From assembly GCA_041175665.1 (NCBI GenBank), contig JBEDEM010000001.1, positions 1-64,000 on the forward strand: a stretch of 64,000 bases of DNA, given 5' to 3'. Of this stretch, positions 9,605 to 18,367 are shown one piece after another; within the stretch, counting starts at the first letter, position 1; each line of letters opens with the position of its first letter. Under the pieces are notes generated by a model. That model was not told the DNA's origin. It searched no databases and saw nothing but the letters and a program-made list of their open reading frames with translations. Source of the DNA: UBA3064 sp016868095. GTDB lineage: Bacteria > Pseudomonadota > Gammaproteobacteria > Burkholderiales > Burkholderiaceae_E. The position numbers were made by a program, and so were the translations under genes.

Positions 9605-11627
9605 CTCGAGAGCTTTGCTTCCCAGCGCTGCCGGATTGCACGCAAGCTCGAAGGCATTTGACTACCAAGCTGCTCAAAAAGGCTGGCCTGCAGTGAAAGC
9701 TCTCGGCGCCATTCTTCGGGGTCAACCTTACTGAGTCCCTCGAATTGCTTTGCAGAAAAGTCCAAGCCACGCCAATCGATGTCCTGATAACGCGGGGATA
9801 CGCCTGCAAGATGTTCTTGACCTGAGGTTTGGTCGAGGTTTTGAAGCATCCAAATCAAGACACGCATGTTTTCACCAAAGCCCGGCCACATGAATTTGCC
9901 CTGCTCGTCGCTTCGAAACCAATTCACACAAAAAATCGCCGGCAAGCGGTGATCGGGGGCCTGTGCTCGCAGGCTCGCACCCACAGCCAACCAATGCTCA
10001 AAGTAAGCGCCCATGTGGTAGCCGCAAAACGGCAGCATGGCAAATGGATCACGCCTGACCAAACCTGTCGCACCACTTTGGGCAGCCGTGGTTTCAGAGC
10101 CCATGGTTGCTGCAAGATAAACCCCCTCTTCCCAGTCTCTGGCACGAATTACCAAAGGCACCGTGTTGCTGCGTCGCCCGCCGAAAATGAAGGCGTCAAT
10201 CGGTACACCTTGCGGGTTGTCCCAGTCCTGATCCAGGGAAGGGCATTGCGTCGCCGACACCGTAAAACGAGCGTTAGGGTGGGCTGCTTTGCGCCCGGCC
10301 TGGCCATCGGCAGGCGTCCAATCCTTACCCTGCCAGTCCACTAAATGATCGGGGGCTGCACTCAACCCTTCCCACCAAACATCGCCATCGTCGGTTAGGG
10401 CAACATTGGTAAATATCGTGTGCGACGCCAACATCGCCAAGGCATTGGGATTGGTCTTTGCTGAAGTGCCTGGTGCTACACCGAAATAACCGGCCTCGGG
10501 ATTGATGGCATAAAGACGGCCATCTGCGCCTGGTTTGATCCAGGCTATATCGTCGCCCACGGTGCTCACCTTCCATTGACCAAGTTCCTTGGGCGGAATA
10601 AGCATTGCAAAATTGGTTTTCCCGCAAGCTGATGGAAACGCAGCAGCCACATGGTATTTACGCCCCGCCGGATCAGTAACGCCCAAAATAAGCATATGCT
10701 CGGCAAGCCAGCCGTTGTCGCGACCCATGGTCGAGGCAATTCTTAGGGCAAAACACTTTTTACCCAGCAAAGCGTTGCCCCCGTATCCCGAACCATAAGA
10801 CCAGATCTCACGGGTCTGGGGAAAGTGAACAATGTATTTGGTGTCGTTACAGGGCCAAGCCACATCGTTTTGTCCCGCGGCCAAAGGCATACCGACGCTA
10901 TGCACGCAGGGGACAAAATCGCCTTCATCGCCCAGCTGCGCAAGGGCTGCGCTCCCCATGCGAGTCATCATGCGCATATTGACCACGACGTACGGACTAT
11001 CAGAGAGCTCAACCCCGATGTGTGCAATTGGGCTGCCAAGCGGCCCCATCGAAAAGGGCACGACATAAAGCTTTCGCCCCTTCATGCACCCAGCAAATAA
11101 ATCGCTAAGTGTTTGTTGCATTTGCACCGGATCAATCCAATGATTGGTTGGCCCCGCCTCTTGCTGGTTATCCGAACAAATAAAGGTTCGGTCCTCAACC
11201 NGTCCTCAACCCGCGCAACATCAGAGGGCGCCGAGCGGGCCAAAAATGAGTGCGGCCGCTTTTGGGGGTTAATCGCTATCAGCGTCCCGCTTTCGAGCAT
11301 CTCGCTACATAAGCGCTCATATTCGGCTTGAGAACCATCAGCCCAAACCACCTCGATCGGTTGGGTATGTTCGGCGACCGCGGCAACCCAGGCCATGAGT
11401 CGACGATGGGATAGTCCCTCGGGTGCCTTCACCTGGGCCCTCAACTGGGCCAAAGGCTGAGCCATCCAGTGCGATATCCGCTCAAGTGGCCCCCAATCAG
11501 CGCGGTGGCGAGGGCCTCCATCCTCATGCGGGCTTGTCGTCGTGCTTGGGCTTGAGCTGCGAAGATCTTGCGAGCCTGTCGGGTATGTGATCGTTGCTTT
11601 GCCAGCTGTGTGGGAGGGGCTTGACAT
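9601..11627 (-). CDS. pckG: Phosphoenolpyruvate carboxykinase (GTP); frame interrupted only at an assembly join
   Basis: GTP-dependent PEPCK converts oxaloacetate to phosphoenolpyruvate, the first committed step of gluconeogenesis. The N-terminal part (to ARVED) and the rest (from MQQTLSDLFAGCMKGR) lie in different frames. Between them is one N and a repeated 10-mer. Removing 11 bases fuses them as ARVED-RTFICSD-NQQEAGPTNHWIDP, the normal family sequence, so the gene is very probably intact (about 671 residues). Motifs are YVVPFSMGPLGSPIAHIGVEL, the kinase loop FPSACGKTNFAML with its Cys, and FGGRRSNTVPLV. I use the ATG at 11627 with GAGGA 7 bases upstream; this gives an N-terminal extension of about 50 residues over typical members, and a later ATG at 11465 is possible. 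Convergent with pdxA. Confidence 0.93.
11191..11211. other. Contig join: N flanked by duplicated 10-mer
   Basis: GTCCTCAACC (11191-11200), one N (11201), then GTCCTCAACC again (11202-11211). Identical ends around a single N are what results when two contigs with a 10-base overlap are concatenated instead of merged. Deleting 11 bases restores pckG. Confidence 0.92.
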
Positions 11628-11648
11628 ATCGGTCCTCGCTCATGGAAG

Positions 11649-11671
11649 AGTCATGTGACGAAATCATGACT
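11649..11671. promoter_or_regulatory. Inverted repeat upstream of pckG
   Basis: AGTCATG and CATGACT form a 7-bp dyad with a 9-base spacer, 22-44 bp before the pckG start. The position suits an operator or a leader hairpin. No T-run follows it. Confidence 0.35.
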
Positions 11672-11744
11672 TTGGGGGACCGAGTTTAGCGCTTTTCAAC
11701 CCTAGGCTATGCGCGGAGCTTGACTTGGTGCTACAGTCTTTCAC

Positions 11745-12044
11745 ATGGAAATGCCTCGTAAAGAAAGCGATGCTGGTCGCCCATTTGAAGCCGTCCGCTC
11801 GCCAGCTGTTGGTCAGGCTCGCTCAGCTGCTGCTGTCGATTTGTTGGGTGATGATCGCTGGTTTCCACTTGCGGTAGCACGCACCAGGATAACGATGCGC
11901 TGGCTTAGCAGTCTCTCGGTTTTAGGCGTTGGCTTGGCCATTTGGCTCGAGCGCAGTGCATCTTTCGGGCTCGCGGCCTTTGCCTTAGTGCTCGGCCTGG
12001 TGGGTTTGGCGCTTCATCAAAGCGTCGCTCGGGCGGGCGCCTAA
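11745..12044 (+). CDS. Hypothetical small membrane protein (99 aa)
   Basis: Not recognised. The first 50 residues are hydrophilic, followed by two hydrophobic stretches (SSLSVLGVGLAIWL and FGLAAFALVLGLVGLAL) separated by a short charged loop, so a two-helix inner-membrane hairpin is likely. There is no clear ribosome-binding site before the ATG at 11745. It lies 21 bp upstream of the next unknown gene on the same strand, so the two may be co-transcribed, and it is divergent from pckG. Confidence 0.5.
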   Translation: MEMPRKESDAGRPFEAVRSPAVGQARSAAAVDLLGDDRWFPLAVARTRITMRWLSSLSVLGVGLAIWLERSASFGLAAFALVLGLVGLALHQSVARAGA

Positions 12045-12065
12045 GCCATACCAGCCAGTGCCGGC

Positions 12066-13136
12066 ATGAGCGTTTTTTTTAACGCTTTAACCGTCGATCC
12101 CTGTTCGCTCGATGCCGAACTCGAAGACGCTGGCACCGTAGGGCCCGAATTAGCCTTCATCGCAAAAGAGCAAAGACTCTTGGCGAGAGCATTTTGCTGG
12201 CGCGATGCCAACAGCGACTGGCCTTTGTTGCTCGTGCAAATCCCTGGCACCGAAGCGCTTTGGACACTTCAACACCCGGTGTTTACCCCGATCATTCGAC
12301 GCTGGGGCATGGCCTTAAGGGTGATTGGCATTTCACGCGAGGCCATGGCCTTCGATTTTCGTGCCTTGCTCGATGATCAAACACTAGCCCGTCTTCGTAA
12401 AGCCTTACACGAGGACCCTCAACATGCCCCAGTGGACTTGATTTACCAAACGCTCGCTCGAGGCATGCTCACCCGATTGCATGATGCAGGCCAGGCGAGC
12501 AGCCATTTGCTGCGCGAGGGGTTTTTGCGTCAGCAGGAGCTGCTTTCCCAACCTAGTGATGGGCCACAACGACCCTTGTTACTCAAGGCATTGCAAGCTG
12601 CGCTTCGCAGAGGCGAACTCGATATTGGTTTTTACAGCCGGGCCATGCGCGCCTTGCGTCAACGCGAGCATCAAGTCCAAGAACGTCTGGCCTATGTGCT
12701 TGAGGGCAGCTTGTGCCCGCTGACGCTTCAAGCGAGCGCTCGCATCGACCCGAGAATTCCTTGGGGGGTCTATAACTGGCTCCATCGCGACCCTCGCCAC
12801 GCCGCCGCAAGGGAACATGTACTTTCCCATCTACCATGGTTAGGACCCTGGTTGGCAGACAAGCTCTTGCTTAACCATCATGCGCGACTTCAGCAGGTCA
12901 TTGATTCGGGACAAGACAGTCTTGTACTCGAACATCTCGCCGCGGTTTTTGCTATCGACCCTAATCTCTTGCGGCGATTATGGCGGCACCCCATCGCCAT
13001 GCCAGCCGAGCTCAACGATTGGCAGCTTCCACGTATGCTCGGTTGGCTTCAACAAAAGCCCGAACGCCAGTGGCCAGACAAAGCTTCGAGCTGGGAGCGT
13101 TTGTTTGAAGAACTCGCACTGATCTCACCGCCATAA
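12066..13136 (+). CDS. Hypothetical protein (356 aa)
   Basis: Not recognised. A soluble-looking, Leu-, Ala- and Arg-rich protein without a signal peptide or membrane helix, probably mostly alpha-helical in its second half (many L/R/Q-rich heptads between residues 150 and 300). The coding pattern matches its neighbours and the frame is open throughout, so it is probably a real gene. It follows the small membrane protein by 21 bp and ends 28 bp from the convergent mnmE. The stop codon sits inside a small palindrome (CGCCAT-A-ATGGCG, 13130-13142). Confidence 0.65.
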   Translation: MSVFFNALTVDPCSLDAELEDAGTVGPELAFIAKEQRLLARAFCWRDANSDWPLLLVQIPGTEALWTLQHPVFTPIIRRWGMALRVIGISREAMAFDFRALLDDQTLARLRKALHEDPQHAPVDLIYQTLARGMLTRLHDAGQASSHLLREGFLRQQELLSQPSDGPQRPLLLKALQAALRRGELDIGFYSRAMRALRQREHQVQERLAYVLEGSLCPLTLQASARIDPRIPWGVYNWLHRDPRHAAAREHVLSHLPWLGPWLADKLLLNHHARLQQVIDSGQDSLVLEHLAAVFAIDPNLLRRLWRHPIAMPAELNDWQLPRMLGWLQQKPERQWPDKASSWERLFEELALISPP

Positions 13137-13164
13137 TGGCGTGAGCACAAGTCGGTCGCATAAC

Positions 13165-14622
13165 CTACTTACCAATACAAAATCGACCAAAAATAGCGCC
13201 AAGCAAGTCTTCATCGCTCCAGGCTCCGACTATTTCAGCCAAAGCCTGCTGCGCTAGCCTTAGCTCTTCTGCCATCAGGTCCGCTTGTCCTGTTGATGTC
13301 GTCCAGTGATCTTGAGCAAGCGCTAAGTGCCCCATGGCCCGCTCAAGCGCTTTGACGTGGCGAAGCCTGGCCCAGACGGGTTCGCTACTTTGTCCTTCAT
13401 CAACAAGTTGTTTTAAAACAGCTTGCATCAAAGCTTCAAGTCCTTGAGCCTCTTTGGCTGAAACCGCAATCACCGGCCAAGTGGCTTCGAGCACATGATG
13501 GATTTGTTGTGTTGACGCCTGGCCTAACAAATCGATTTTGTTCAGCACAACCAGCGTGGGTGGATCGATCCTTTGATCAGGGCTCGATCGACCGTGTGTG
13601 TTCCACCAGGCCATGGCATGGTTGCCTGCCTCGGCCATCAGCGCTCGAAGATCGGCTTGGGGCTTTAAGTCTTCGACGCTTATCACCAAAAGCACCGCCT
13701 GAGCATGTTGCGCACTTTCCCAACTACGCTCCATGCCGCGTAATTCGATGCGCCCGGCCTGCGATGCATCGCGTATTCCTGCTGTGTCGGTTATTTCTAT
13801 GAGTTGGCCCGCCCACTGAAAACGTTGGGTAATTCGATCGCGGGTCGTACCGGGCTCAGCATCCACTAAGGCGAGTTCTTCCCCCGCGAATGCATTAAGC
13901 AAGCTGCTTTTTCCTGCATTGGGCGGCCCGATTAAGGCGAGGCTGAGTCCTTGTTGTAATTGAGCCCCCTGCTTCCAGGCTGGAAGTTGGCGCCGCATGG
14001 ATGCAATCGCTTGATCAAATGCCGCGTCCAAACCCCATTCGGAGAGGCTCTCGACGGGCTCTTCAGGAAAGTCAAGCGCTGCTTCGACCAGAAGGCGCAT
14101 ATGTTGAACGGCCTCCAAATGCTGATGCACCTGCTTAGAAAACTCGCCTTGAAGCGAAGCCAAGGCAGCTTTGGCTTGGAGTCTGGTCGAAGCGGCAATT
14201 AAATCGGCAACGGCTTCTGCTTGGGCAAGATCCATACGAGCATTTAAGAAAGCGCGTTCTGAAAACTCTCCTGGCTTTGCCAGGCGCATGCCCTCTGGCT
14301 TGCCATAATCCAGCAAAGCCTCCATCGCCCAGGCGATTAGCGCAGGCGACCCATGGGTGTGGAACTCCAATAAATCTTCACCGGTAAAAGAATGCGGTGC
14401 GGGAAAAAAAATTGCTAAGACCTGATCGATCGCCTCGCCGCTTGGTGCCCTTAAGGTTCTAAGGCTCGCGCGGCGTGGCTCCAAGGACCAGGCAAGTCGT
14501 GCCAGAAGGCTTGCTGCTAAATCGCTACCTGAGACTCTTAAGACGGCAATCGCCGATAAGCCTTTTGCTGTGGCCTGGGCCAGAATCGGCACGGATTTGC
14601 TGGGCTTTTTGGAAGCGTTCAC
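13165..14622 (-). CDS. mnmE: tRNA uridine-5-carboxymethylaminomethyl(34) synthesis GTPase
   Basis: MnmE works with MnmG to install the cmnm5 group at U34 of several tRNAs. The 485-residue product has the folate-binding N-terminal domain (AQATAKGLSAIAVLRVSGSD), the helical domain, and an inserted G domain with GPPNAGKSSLLNAF (P-loop Lys near 238), EPGTTRD and the NKIDLL guanine motif. It ends in FCIGK, the conserved C-terminal Cys box needed for modification. It belongs to the rpmH-rnpA-yidD-yidC-mnmE origin-proximal block, here with a Nudix gene between yidC and mnmE. Confidence 0.97.
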   Translation of the reverse strand: MNASKKPSKSVPILAQATAKGLSAIAVLRVSGSDLAASLLARLAWSLEPRRASLRTLRAPSGEAIDQVLAIFFPAPHSFTGEDLLEFHTHGSPALIAWAMEALLDYGKPEGMRLAKPGEFSERAFLNARMDLAQAEAVADLIAASTRLQAKAALASLQGEFSKQVHQHLEAVQHMRLLVEAALDFPEEPVESLSEWGLDAAFDQAIASMRRQLPAWKQGAQLQQGLSLALIGPPNAGKSSLLNAFAGEELALVDAEPGTTRDRITQRFQWAGQLIEITDTAGIRDASQAGRIELRGMERSWESAQHAQAVLLVISVEDLKPQADLRALMAEAGNHAMAWWNTHGRSSPDQRIDPPTLVVLNKIDLLGQASTQQIHHVLEATWPVIAVSAKEAQGLEALMQAVLKQLVDEGQSSEPVWARLRHVKALERAMGHLALAQDHWTTSTGQADLMAEELRLAQQALAEIVGAWSDEDLLGAIFGRFCIGK

Positions 14623-14661
14623 GAGGTCATTAAGCGAGCGTTGTAAACCGGCGGTGTTTGC

Positions 14662-15480
14662 CTATAGCCATAAAGAGGCCACCAAAGCCGCGTCTTGGGT
14701 GAGGGCAGCCTCATCGATCCGCTGCCTTAATTCTTTGCGGTCAACACAACGATAAGCGATTACCTCGCCGTCTTGATTAACAGGGACGAAACCTTTGGGC
14801 AAGCTTAAGGAATAAGCATACAAGCGTTCGCGTCGAAGATAAGGCCAAGCGGTTGTAAGGGCTTCAATACATTGAATATGTATGACCCTTAATGGCTTTA
14901 GTCCTTCGTTGTCGATGATTTGTTGCCGATTGTCTGGATCCAGACCGGCCTCTTCCCAACATTCGCGCCAGAGGCAGGCTTCGATGCTTTCCCCAGCACT
15001 TAATCCACCAGCTACCATGTTATCGAGCATGCCTGGATCGCTGTCTTTTGCCATCGACCGTTGCGCAAGCCACATCATCTCACCACCCGCCAGTAAACCA
15101 TTGACGTGGACTGCCTCGGTCCAAAAACCCAAGTGTCTCGCAGCGACCCGCTCAAGCTTAAATTTCGCCTTTGTCGAGCCAGGAGCGTATAGATCAAAAC
15201 ACTCTTCGCGCCACGCGGGAAGCTTCCCCTCGCGATACCAGCGAAACGCCAGCGCTTGAAAGTCGGCTTCGAGTTGACTACCCGCGCTCAGGGCAGGGTG
15301 AAAACAATAAGGCTGAAAGGGGCCCTTCGCGGGTAGCACCAAACCGGCCTCAAGAAGATCCTCGACGTAGGCCGAAGGCACAAAAGCCATCGGTTCGAGT
15401 TCAAACTGCCAGCAAACAGCCTGAAAATCGCGATCGTGAATGCAAACCCGGCCGGTGTCAGCTGCGGCGCTCTTTGGCAC
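14662..15480 (-). CDS. Nudix hydrolase with DUF4743-like N-terminal domain
   Basis: The C-terminal half has a full Nudix box, GGLSAGE followed by RECWEEAGL (G-x5-E-x7-R-E-x2-E-E-x-G), coordinating the metal that helps hydrolyse a nucleoside diphosphate-linked substrate. The N-terminal about 110 residues resemble the DUF4743 domain found with Nudix in thiamine-pyrophosphokinase-related proteins. I prefer the GTG at 15480 because GAGG precedes it by 6 bases; a TTG at 15492 is in frame. Either start overlaps the end of yidC (23 or 35 bp), which indicates translational coupling. The insertion of this gene between yidC and mnmE is unusual. The substrate is unknown. Confidence 0.85.
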   Translation of the reverse strand: MPKSAAADTGRVCIHDRDFQAVCWQFELEPMAFVPSAYVEDLLEAGLVLPAKGPFQPYCFHPALSAGSQLEADFQALAFRWYREGKLPAWREECFDLYAPGSTKAKFKLERVAARHLGFWTEAVHVNGLLAGGEMMWLAQRSMAKDSDPGMLDNMVAGGLSAGESIEACLWRECWEEAGLDPDNRQQIIDNEGLKPLRVIHIQCIEALTTAWPYLRRERLYAYSLSLPKGFVPVNQDGEVIAYRCVDRKELRQRIDEAALTQDAALVASLWL

Positions 15481-17233
15481 TTTGTGCCTCAATACGACGA
15501 GTAATCACCCATTGCTGCGCGATCGAGTACATATTGTTAACAAGCCAATACAGAACCAAACCCGAAGGGAAGAAGAAGAACATCACCGAAAACACGATCG
15601 GCATGATCATCATCAGCTTGGCCTGAACAGGATCGGGGGGCGTTGGATTGAGCTTGGTCTGGATAAACATCGTGACAGCCATCAAAATCGGCATCAAGCC
15701 GATCGGCACACCAAAATAAGTGCCAAATAAGGCATCTGGTGCAGCCAGATTGTCCAAATACAAAAAGGGTGCAAAACGCATTTCACTAGAGGCTAACAAC
15801 ACCCAGTAGAGCGCAATGAAAACTGGAATTTGCACCACGATCGGCAAACAGCCTCCTAGCGGGTTGATCTTTTCCTCTTTGTAGAGTTCCATCATCGCTT
15901 GGTTCATCCGGATACGATCGTTGCCATAACGCTCCCTGATTGCCATCATCCGTGGTGTGACGGCTTTCATACGTGCCATCGACTTGTAACTTGCTGATTG
16001 CAATGGAAAAAACAAGGACTTGATGATCACAGTGAGCAGAATAATGGCCACACCCCAGTTATTGCTCAGGCTATGCATTTGCTCAAGTAGCCAAAAGATC
16101 GGCTTGGCAAACATCGACAACCAGCCATAGTCCACTGCTAAATCCAGACCAGGCGCAATCGCTGAGAGCATGCGCTGATCTTGCGGACCGACCAATAAGC
16201 GGGCGGTAGTGCTCAAGCTCGCTCCGGGGGCAAGCTCTGCAAAACGCTCAAGCGCGCCTACGCTGTAAAGCACCGGATTGCCTTCAACCCGCCTTGTGAA
16301 ATATTCGCGTTGTCGTTGATCCTGGGGAAGCCAAGCAGCGATAAAGTGATGCTGAATCAGACCAAGCCAGCCATCGGAGGCTTGTTTGACATGGTCAGCC
16401 TTGCCTTTTTCGATGCTGGGGAAATCGACCTTTTGAAATTTGCCCTGCTCGGTATAAACCACCGGGCCTGTGTACGTGCTGTAGAACTGTGACTCGCCCG
16501 CCGGGGGTTTGCTGTCACGCAACAATTGCCGATACGCAATTGGCGCCAAGGGACTTGTGCCCAAATTTTGTACGGTCTCTTCAATCTTAATGACATAGTC
16601 GTCGGGACCGAGTTGATAAAGACGCCTGACTTTTAGATCGCCTTCGCTTGCCTCAATGACTAGGCGTCCGGCGCTTTGCTCAAGCAGTTGGAAGCTCGAT
16701 TGATGGGTAGGAAATCGCTTTTCGGCTTGGGCACTAATCCAGCCTTGTTGCGCAAGGTAGTGGTTTTGTCCCTCTTGGTTAAGCAAGACGACGTTTTTGC
16801 TTGGCTCGTTAAGCTCACGTTGCTTGAGCAATTCGCTTCGGACAATTTGACCACCCTCGGCAAGAATCGATACTTTTAAGACTTTGTTCTCAAGCGTCCA
16901 TTGCTCTGCTTTTGCTTTCGACGCAGCATCGTTAGTAGATTTGTTGCTTGCTGATGCGCTTGCGGCTTGCTGGTTTGCCTGCTGGCCGTTTGTCGCCGCA
17001 CCGGGGATTTGCGCCTTATCGGTCGGGGCTGTGGAAGGCCCCGCTTGGGGCACCTCATTCGATACTGGCTTTACTTCAGGCAATTGCGAATCTTTCGAAG
17101 CGCTGGTTGAACGCTCCTGTGGAGGCGCAAAAAAACCGGGCTGGCCCTGGTGACGTTGCCAGGCATCCCACAAAAAGAACAAGGACGAGAAAAAAATCAC
17201 CCAAAGAATGGTGCGCTGGATTTGATGTTGCAT
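15458..17233 (-). CDS. yidC: Membrane protein insertase YidC (Oxa1 family)
   Basis: YidC inserts and folds inner-membrane proteins, alone or with SecYEG. This 591-residue protein starts with IQRTILWVIFFSSLFFLWDAW, the first membrane helix of proteobacterial YidC, then a Gln/Ala/Ser-rich linker, the periplasmic beta domain (to about residue 370) and the conserved five-helix core containing NWGVAIILLTVIIK, GGCLPIVVQIPVFIALYWVL and FPSGLVLYWLVNN. Charged residues (RRIEAQSAKERR) form the C-terminal tail. It lies between yidD (27 bp upstream) and the Nudix gene, which it overlaps. Confidence 0.97.
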   Translation of the reverse strand: MQHQIQRTILWVIFFSSLFFLWDAWQRHQGQPGFFAPPQERSTSASKDSQLPEVKPVSNEVPQAGPSTAPTDKAQIPGAATNGQQANQQAASASASNKSTNDAASKAKAEQWTLENKVLKVSILAEGGQIVRSELLKQRELNEPSKNVVLLNQEGQNHYLAQQGWISAQAEKRFPTHQSSFQLLEQSAGRLVIEASEGDLKVRRLYQLGPDDYVIKIEETVQNLGTSPLAPIAYRQLLRDSKPPAGESQFYSTYTGPVVYTEQGKFQKVDFPSIEKGKADHVKQASDGWLGLIQHHFIAAWLPQDQRQREYFTRRVEGNPVLYSVGALERFAELAPGASLSTTARLLVGPQDQRMLSAIAPGLDLAVDYGWLSMFAKPIFWLLEQMHSLSNNWGVAIILLTVIIKSLFFPLQSASYKSMARMKAVTPRMMAIRERYGNDRIRMNQAMMELYKEEKINPLGGCLPIVVQIPVFIALYWVLLASSEMRFAPFLYLDNLAAPDALFGTYFGVPIGLMPILMAVTMFIQTKLNPTPPDPVQAKLMMIMPIVFSVMFFFFPSGLVLYWLVNNMYSIAQQWVITRRIEAQSAKERRS

Positions 17234-17260
17234 AGTGATATCTACTAGGATCGGTAAAAG

Positions 17261-17620
17261 CTAAGGAGCCGCTTGCTCGCTGGCGCTTTTGTGTATCGGT
17301 CTTTGGTCAGCAGGCTTTGTACCACGACAAGCATATGCGTCCGGAACCTCATCGATACCCCCAGGGTGAAAAGGATGACATCTGCAAAGACGTTTAAGAC
17401 TCAAATAAACACCTTTAGCCGTACCATGGCTTTGTAACGCCTGTCTTGCATACTCCGAACAACTAGGCAAAAACCTGCACGATGGGCCAAGCACTGGGCG
17501 GATGCTGTATTCGTAGCCCCGGATGAGCATAAGACCAAGGCGCTGACCGCAATGATCCAAACCCTTGATGAGATTTCCCAGCTTCTTTGTCTTTGGATAA
17601 GGCTTATCAGCGCTTTTCAT
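17261..17620 (-). CDS. yidD: Membrane protein insertion efficiency factor YidD
   Basis: YidD is a small protein at the inner face of the membrane that assists YidC-dependent insertion. The 119-residue product has the family core YEYSIRPVLGPSCRFLPSC and CRCHPFHPGGIDEVP with its conserved cysteines. The charged first 20 residues and the tail are longer than in short (about 70-85 aa) homologues. It starts 17 bp after rnpA and ends 27 bp before yidC. Confidence 0.95.
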   Translation of the reverse strand: MKSADKPYPKTKKLGNLIKGLDHCGQRLGLMLIRGYEYSIRPVLGPSCRFLPSCSEYARQALQSHGTAKGVYLSLKRLCRCHPFHPGGIDEVPDAYACRGTKPADQRPIHKSASEQAAP

Positions 17621-17637
17621 CGATCATGCCTGGCCGA

Positions 17638-17988
17638 TCAAATAAGCACCCAAAGCGCATCAAGGCTTTGGCGATAAAGCCGTTTACGTTGCGAGGTGCA
17701 TAAGTGCTTAAGGCTGACCGCTGCAAGCTCGTCGAGCCGACGATCAAGGCGCAAAAGCCAAGCCGACCGACCACGGGCATGCGTATATCCACCATCGGCG
17801 AGCTTTGCGCGAAAACTCTCCCTGGCAAGGCGTCGCAAACGGTTTCTCTCGATCGCTAAGGGGACGATCCGTTTAGCAATGCTTATGCGAAGCTCTGTAC
17901 TTGTACGCAGCGATTCGGTGTTGGCAATCCGATGCAAACTCCACGGACCGCAGCGTGCAAGTCTTATCAGCCGATTGGCCGATGCCAT
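17638..17988 (-). CDS. rnpA: Ribonuclease P protein component
   Basis: RnpA is the protein subunit of RNase P, which matures the 5' end of tRNAs. The signature ISIAKRIVPLAIERNRLRRLARESFR carries the RNR motif. The only canonical start is the ATG at 17988, giving 116 residues. The frame is open for 13 more codons upstream, and those codons (reading KQAFDQFIEAT) look like the usual RnpA N-terminus with its conserved Phe, but they contain no ATG, GTG or TTG, only an ATT. Either a rare start codon is used or the N-terminus is truncated. It follows rpmH by 31 bp. Confidence 0.9.
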   Translation of the reverse strand: MASANRLIRLARCGPWSLHRIANTESLRTSTELRISIAKRIVPLAIERNRLRRLARESFRAKLADGGYTHARGRSAWLLRLDRRLDELAAVSLKHLCTSQRKRLYRQSLDALWVLI

Positions 17989-18019
17989 CGTCGCTTCAAT
18001 AAACTGGTCAAAAGCTTGC

Positions 18020-18154
18020 TTAGACCGCTAAACGCTTGCGACCTTTAGCGCGACGCGCGCGAATGACTGCTTTGCCGCCGCGCGTCTTCATGCGGACCAA
18101 GAAACCGTGCGTGCGTTTGCGGCGAGTGACCGAAGGCTGATAGGTGCGCTTCAT
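18020..18154 (-). CDS. rpmH: 50S ribosomal protein L34
   Basis: The 44-residue product begins MKRTYQPSVTRRKRTHGFLV and ends GRKRLAV, the standard highly basic L34. It opens the minus-strand origin-proximal operon and is divergent from dnaA. Confidence 0.98.
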   Translation of the reverse strand: MKRTYQPSVTRRKRTHGFLVRMKTRGGKAVIRARRAKGRKRLAV

Positions 18155-18188
18155 GACAAATCCATGGCTTTTGTGTGAAAAGCCTTCG

Positions 18189-18218
18189 ATTACAACAAAA
18201 GAAAAGCGCTCTTGTCAA
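18189..18218 (-). promoter_or_regulatory. Sigma-70-type promoter for rpmH-rnpA
   Basis: On the minus strand a perfect -35 TTGACA (18213-18218) is followed after 18 bases by TGTAAT (18189-18194), a 5/6 match to the -10 box. This puts the transcript start about 30 bp before the rpmH ATG. Confidence 0.75.
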
Positions 18219-18290
18219 TTCGTTGGCGTCTAAGGCCGAGGTCTGTAGGCAAGGAAATCTTCCTTCAACCAGTTAAACTAACAAGTCATA

Positions 18291-18332
18291 TTGCCCTTCA
18301 AGTCCAAAGATGTTGCCCTTCAAGCCCAAAGC
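18291..18332. repeat. 20-bp imperfect direct repeat in the dnaA leader
   Basis: TTGCCCTTCAAGTCCAAAGA (18291-18310) recurs as TTGCCCTTCAAGCCCAAAGC (18313-18332), 18 of 20 identical with a 22-bp period, about one helical turn times two. It lies 36-77 bp before the dnaA start and does not match a DnaA box. Confidence 0.8.
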
Positions 18333-18367
18333 GTCTAAAACCCAAAACGCCATCCAAGGAGCTAGGC

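Noticed and set aside
13130..13142. Terminator between the unknown 356-residue gene and mnmE
   Set aside because: CGCCAT-A-ATGGCG has a one-base loop and no T-run, so it cannot act as an intrinsic terminator.
18212..18367. Longer DnaA N-terminus
   Set aside because: AAGGAG placed 6 bases before the GTG at 18368 and the start of domain I there fix the start; the upstream codons run through the rpmH promoter and the leader repeat.
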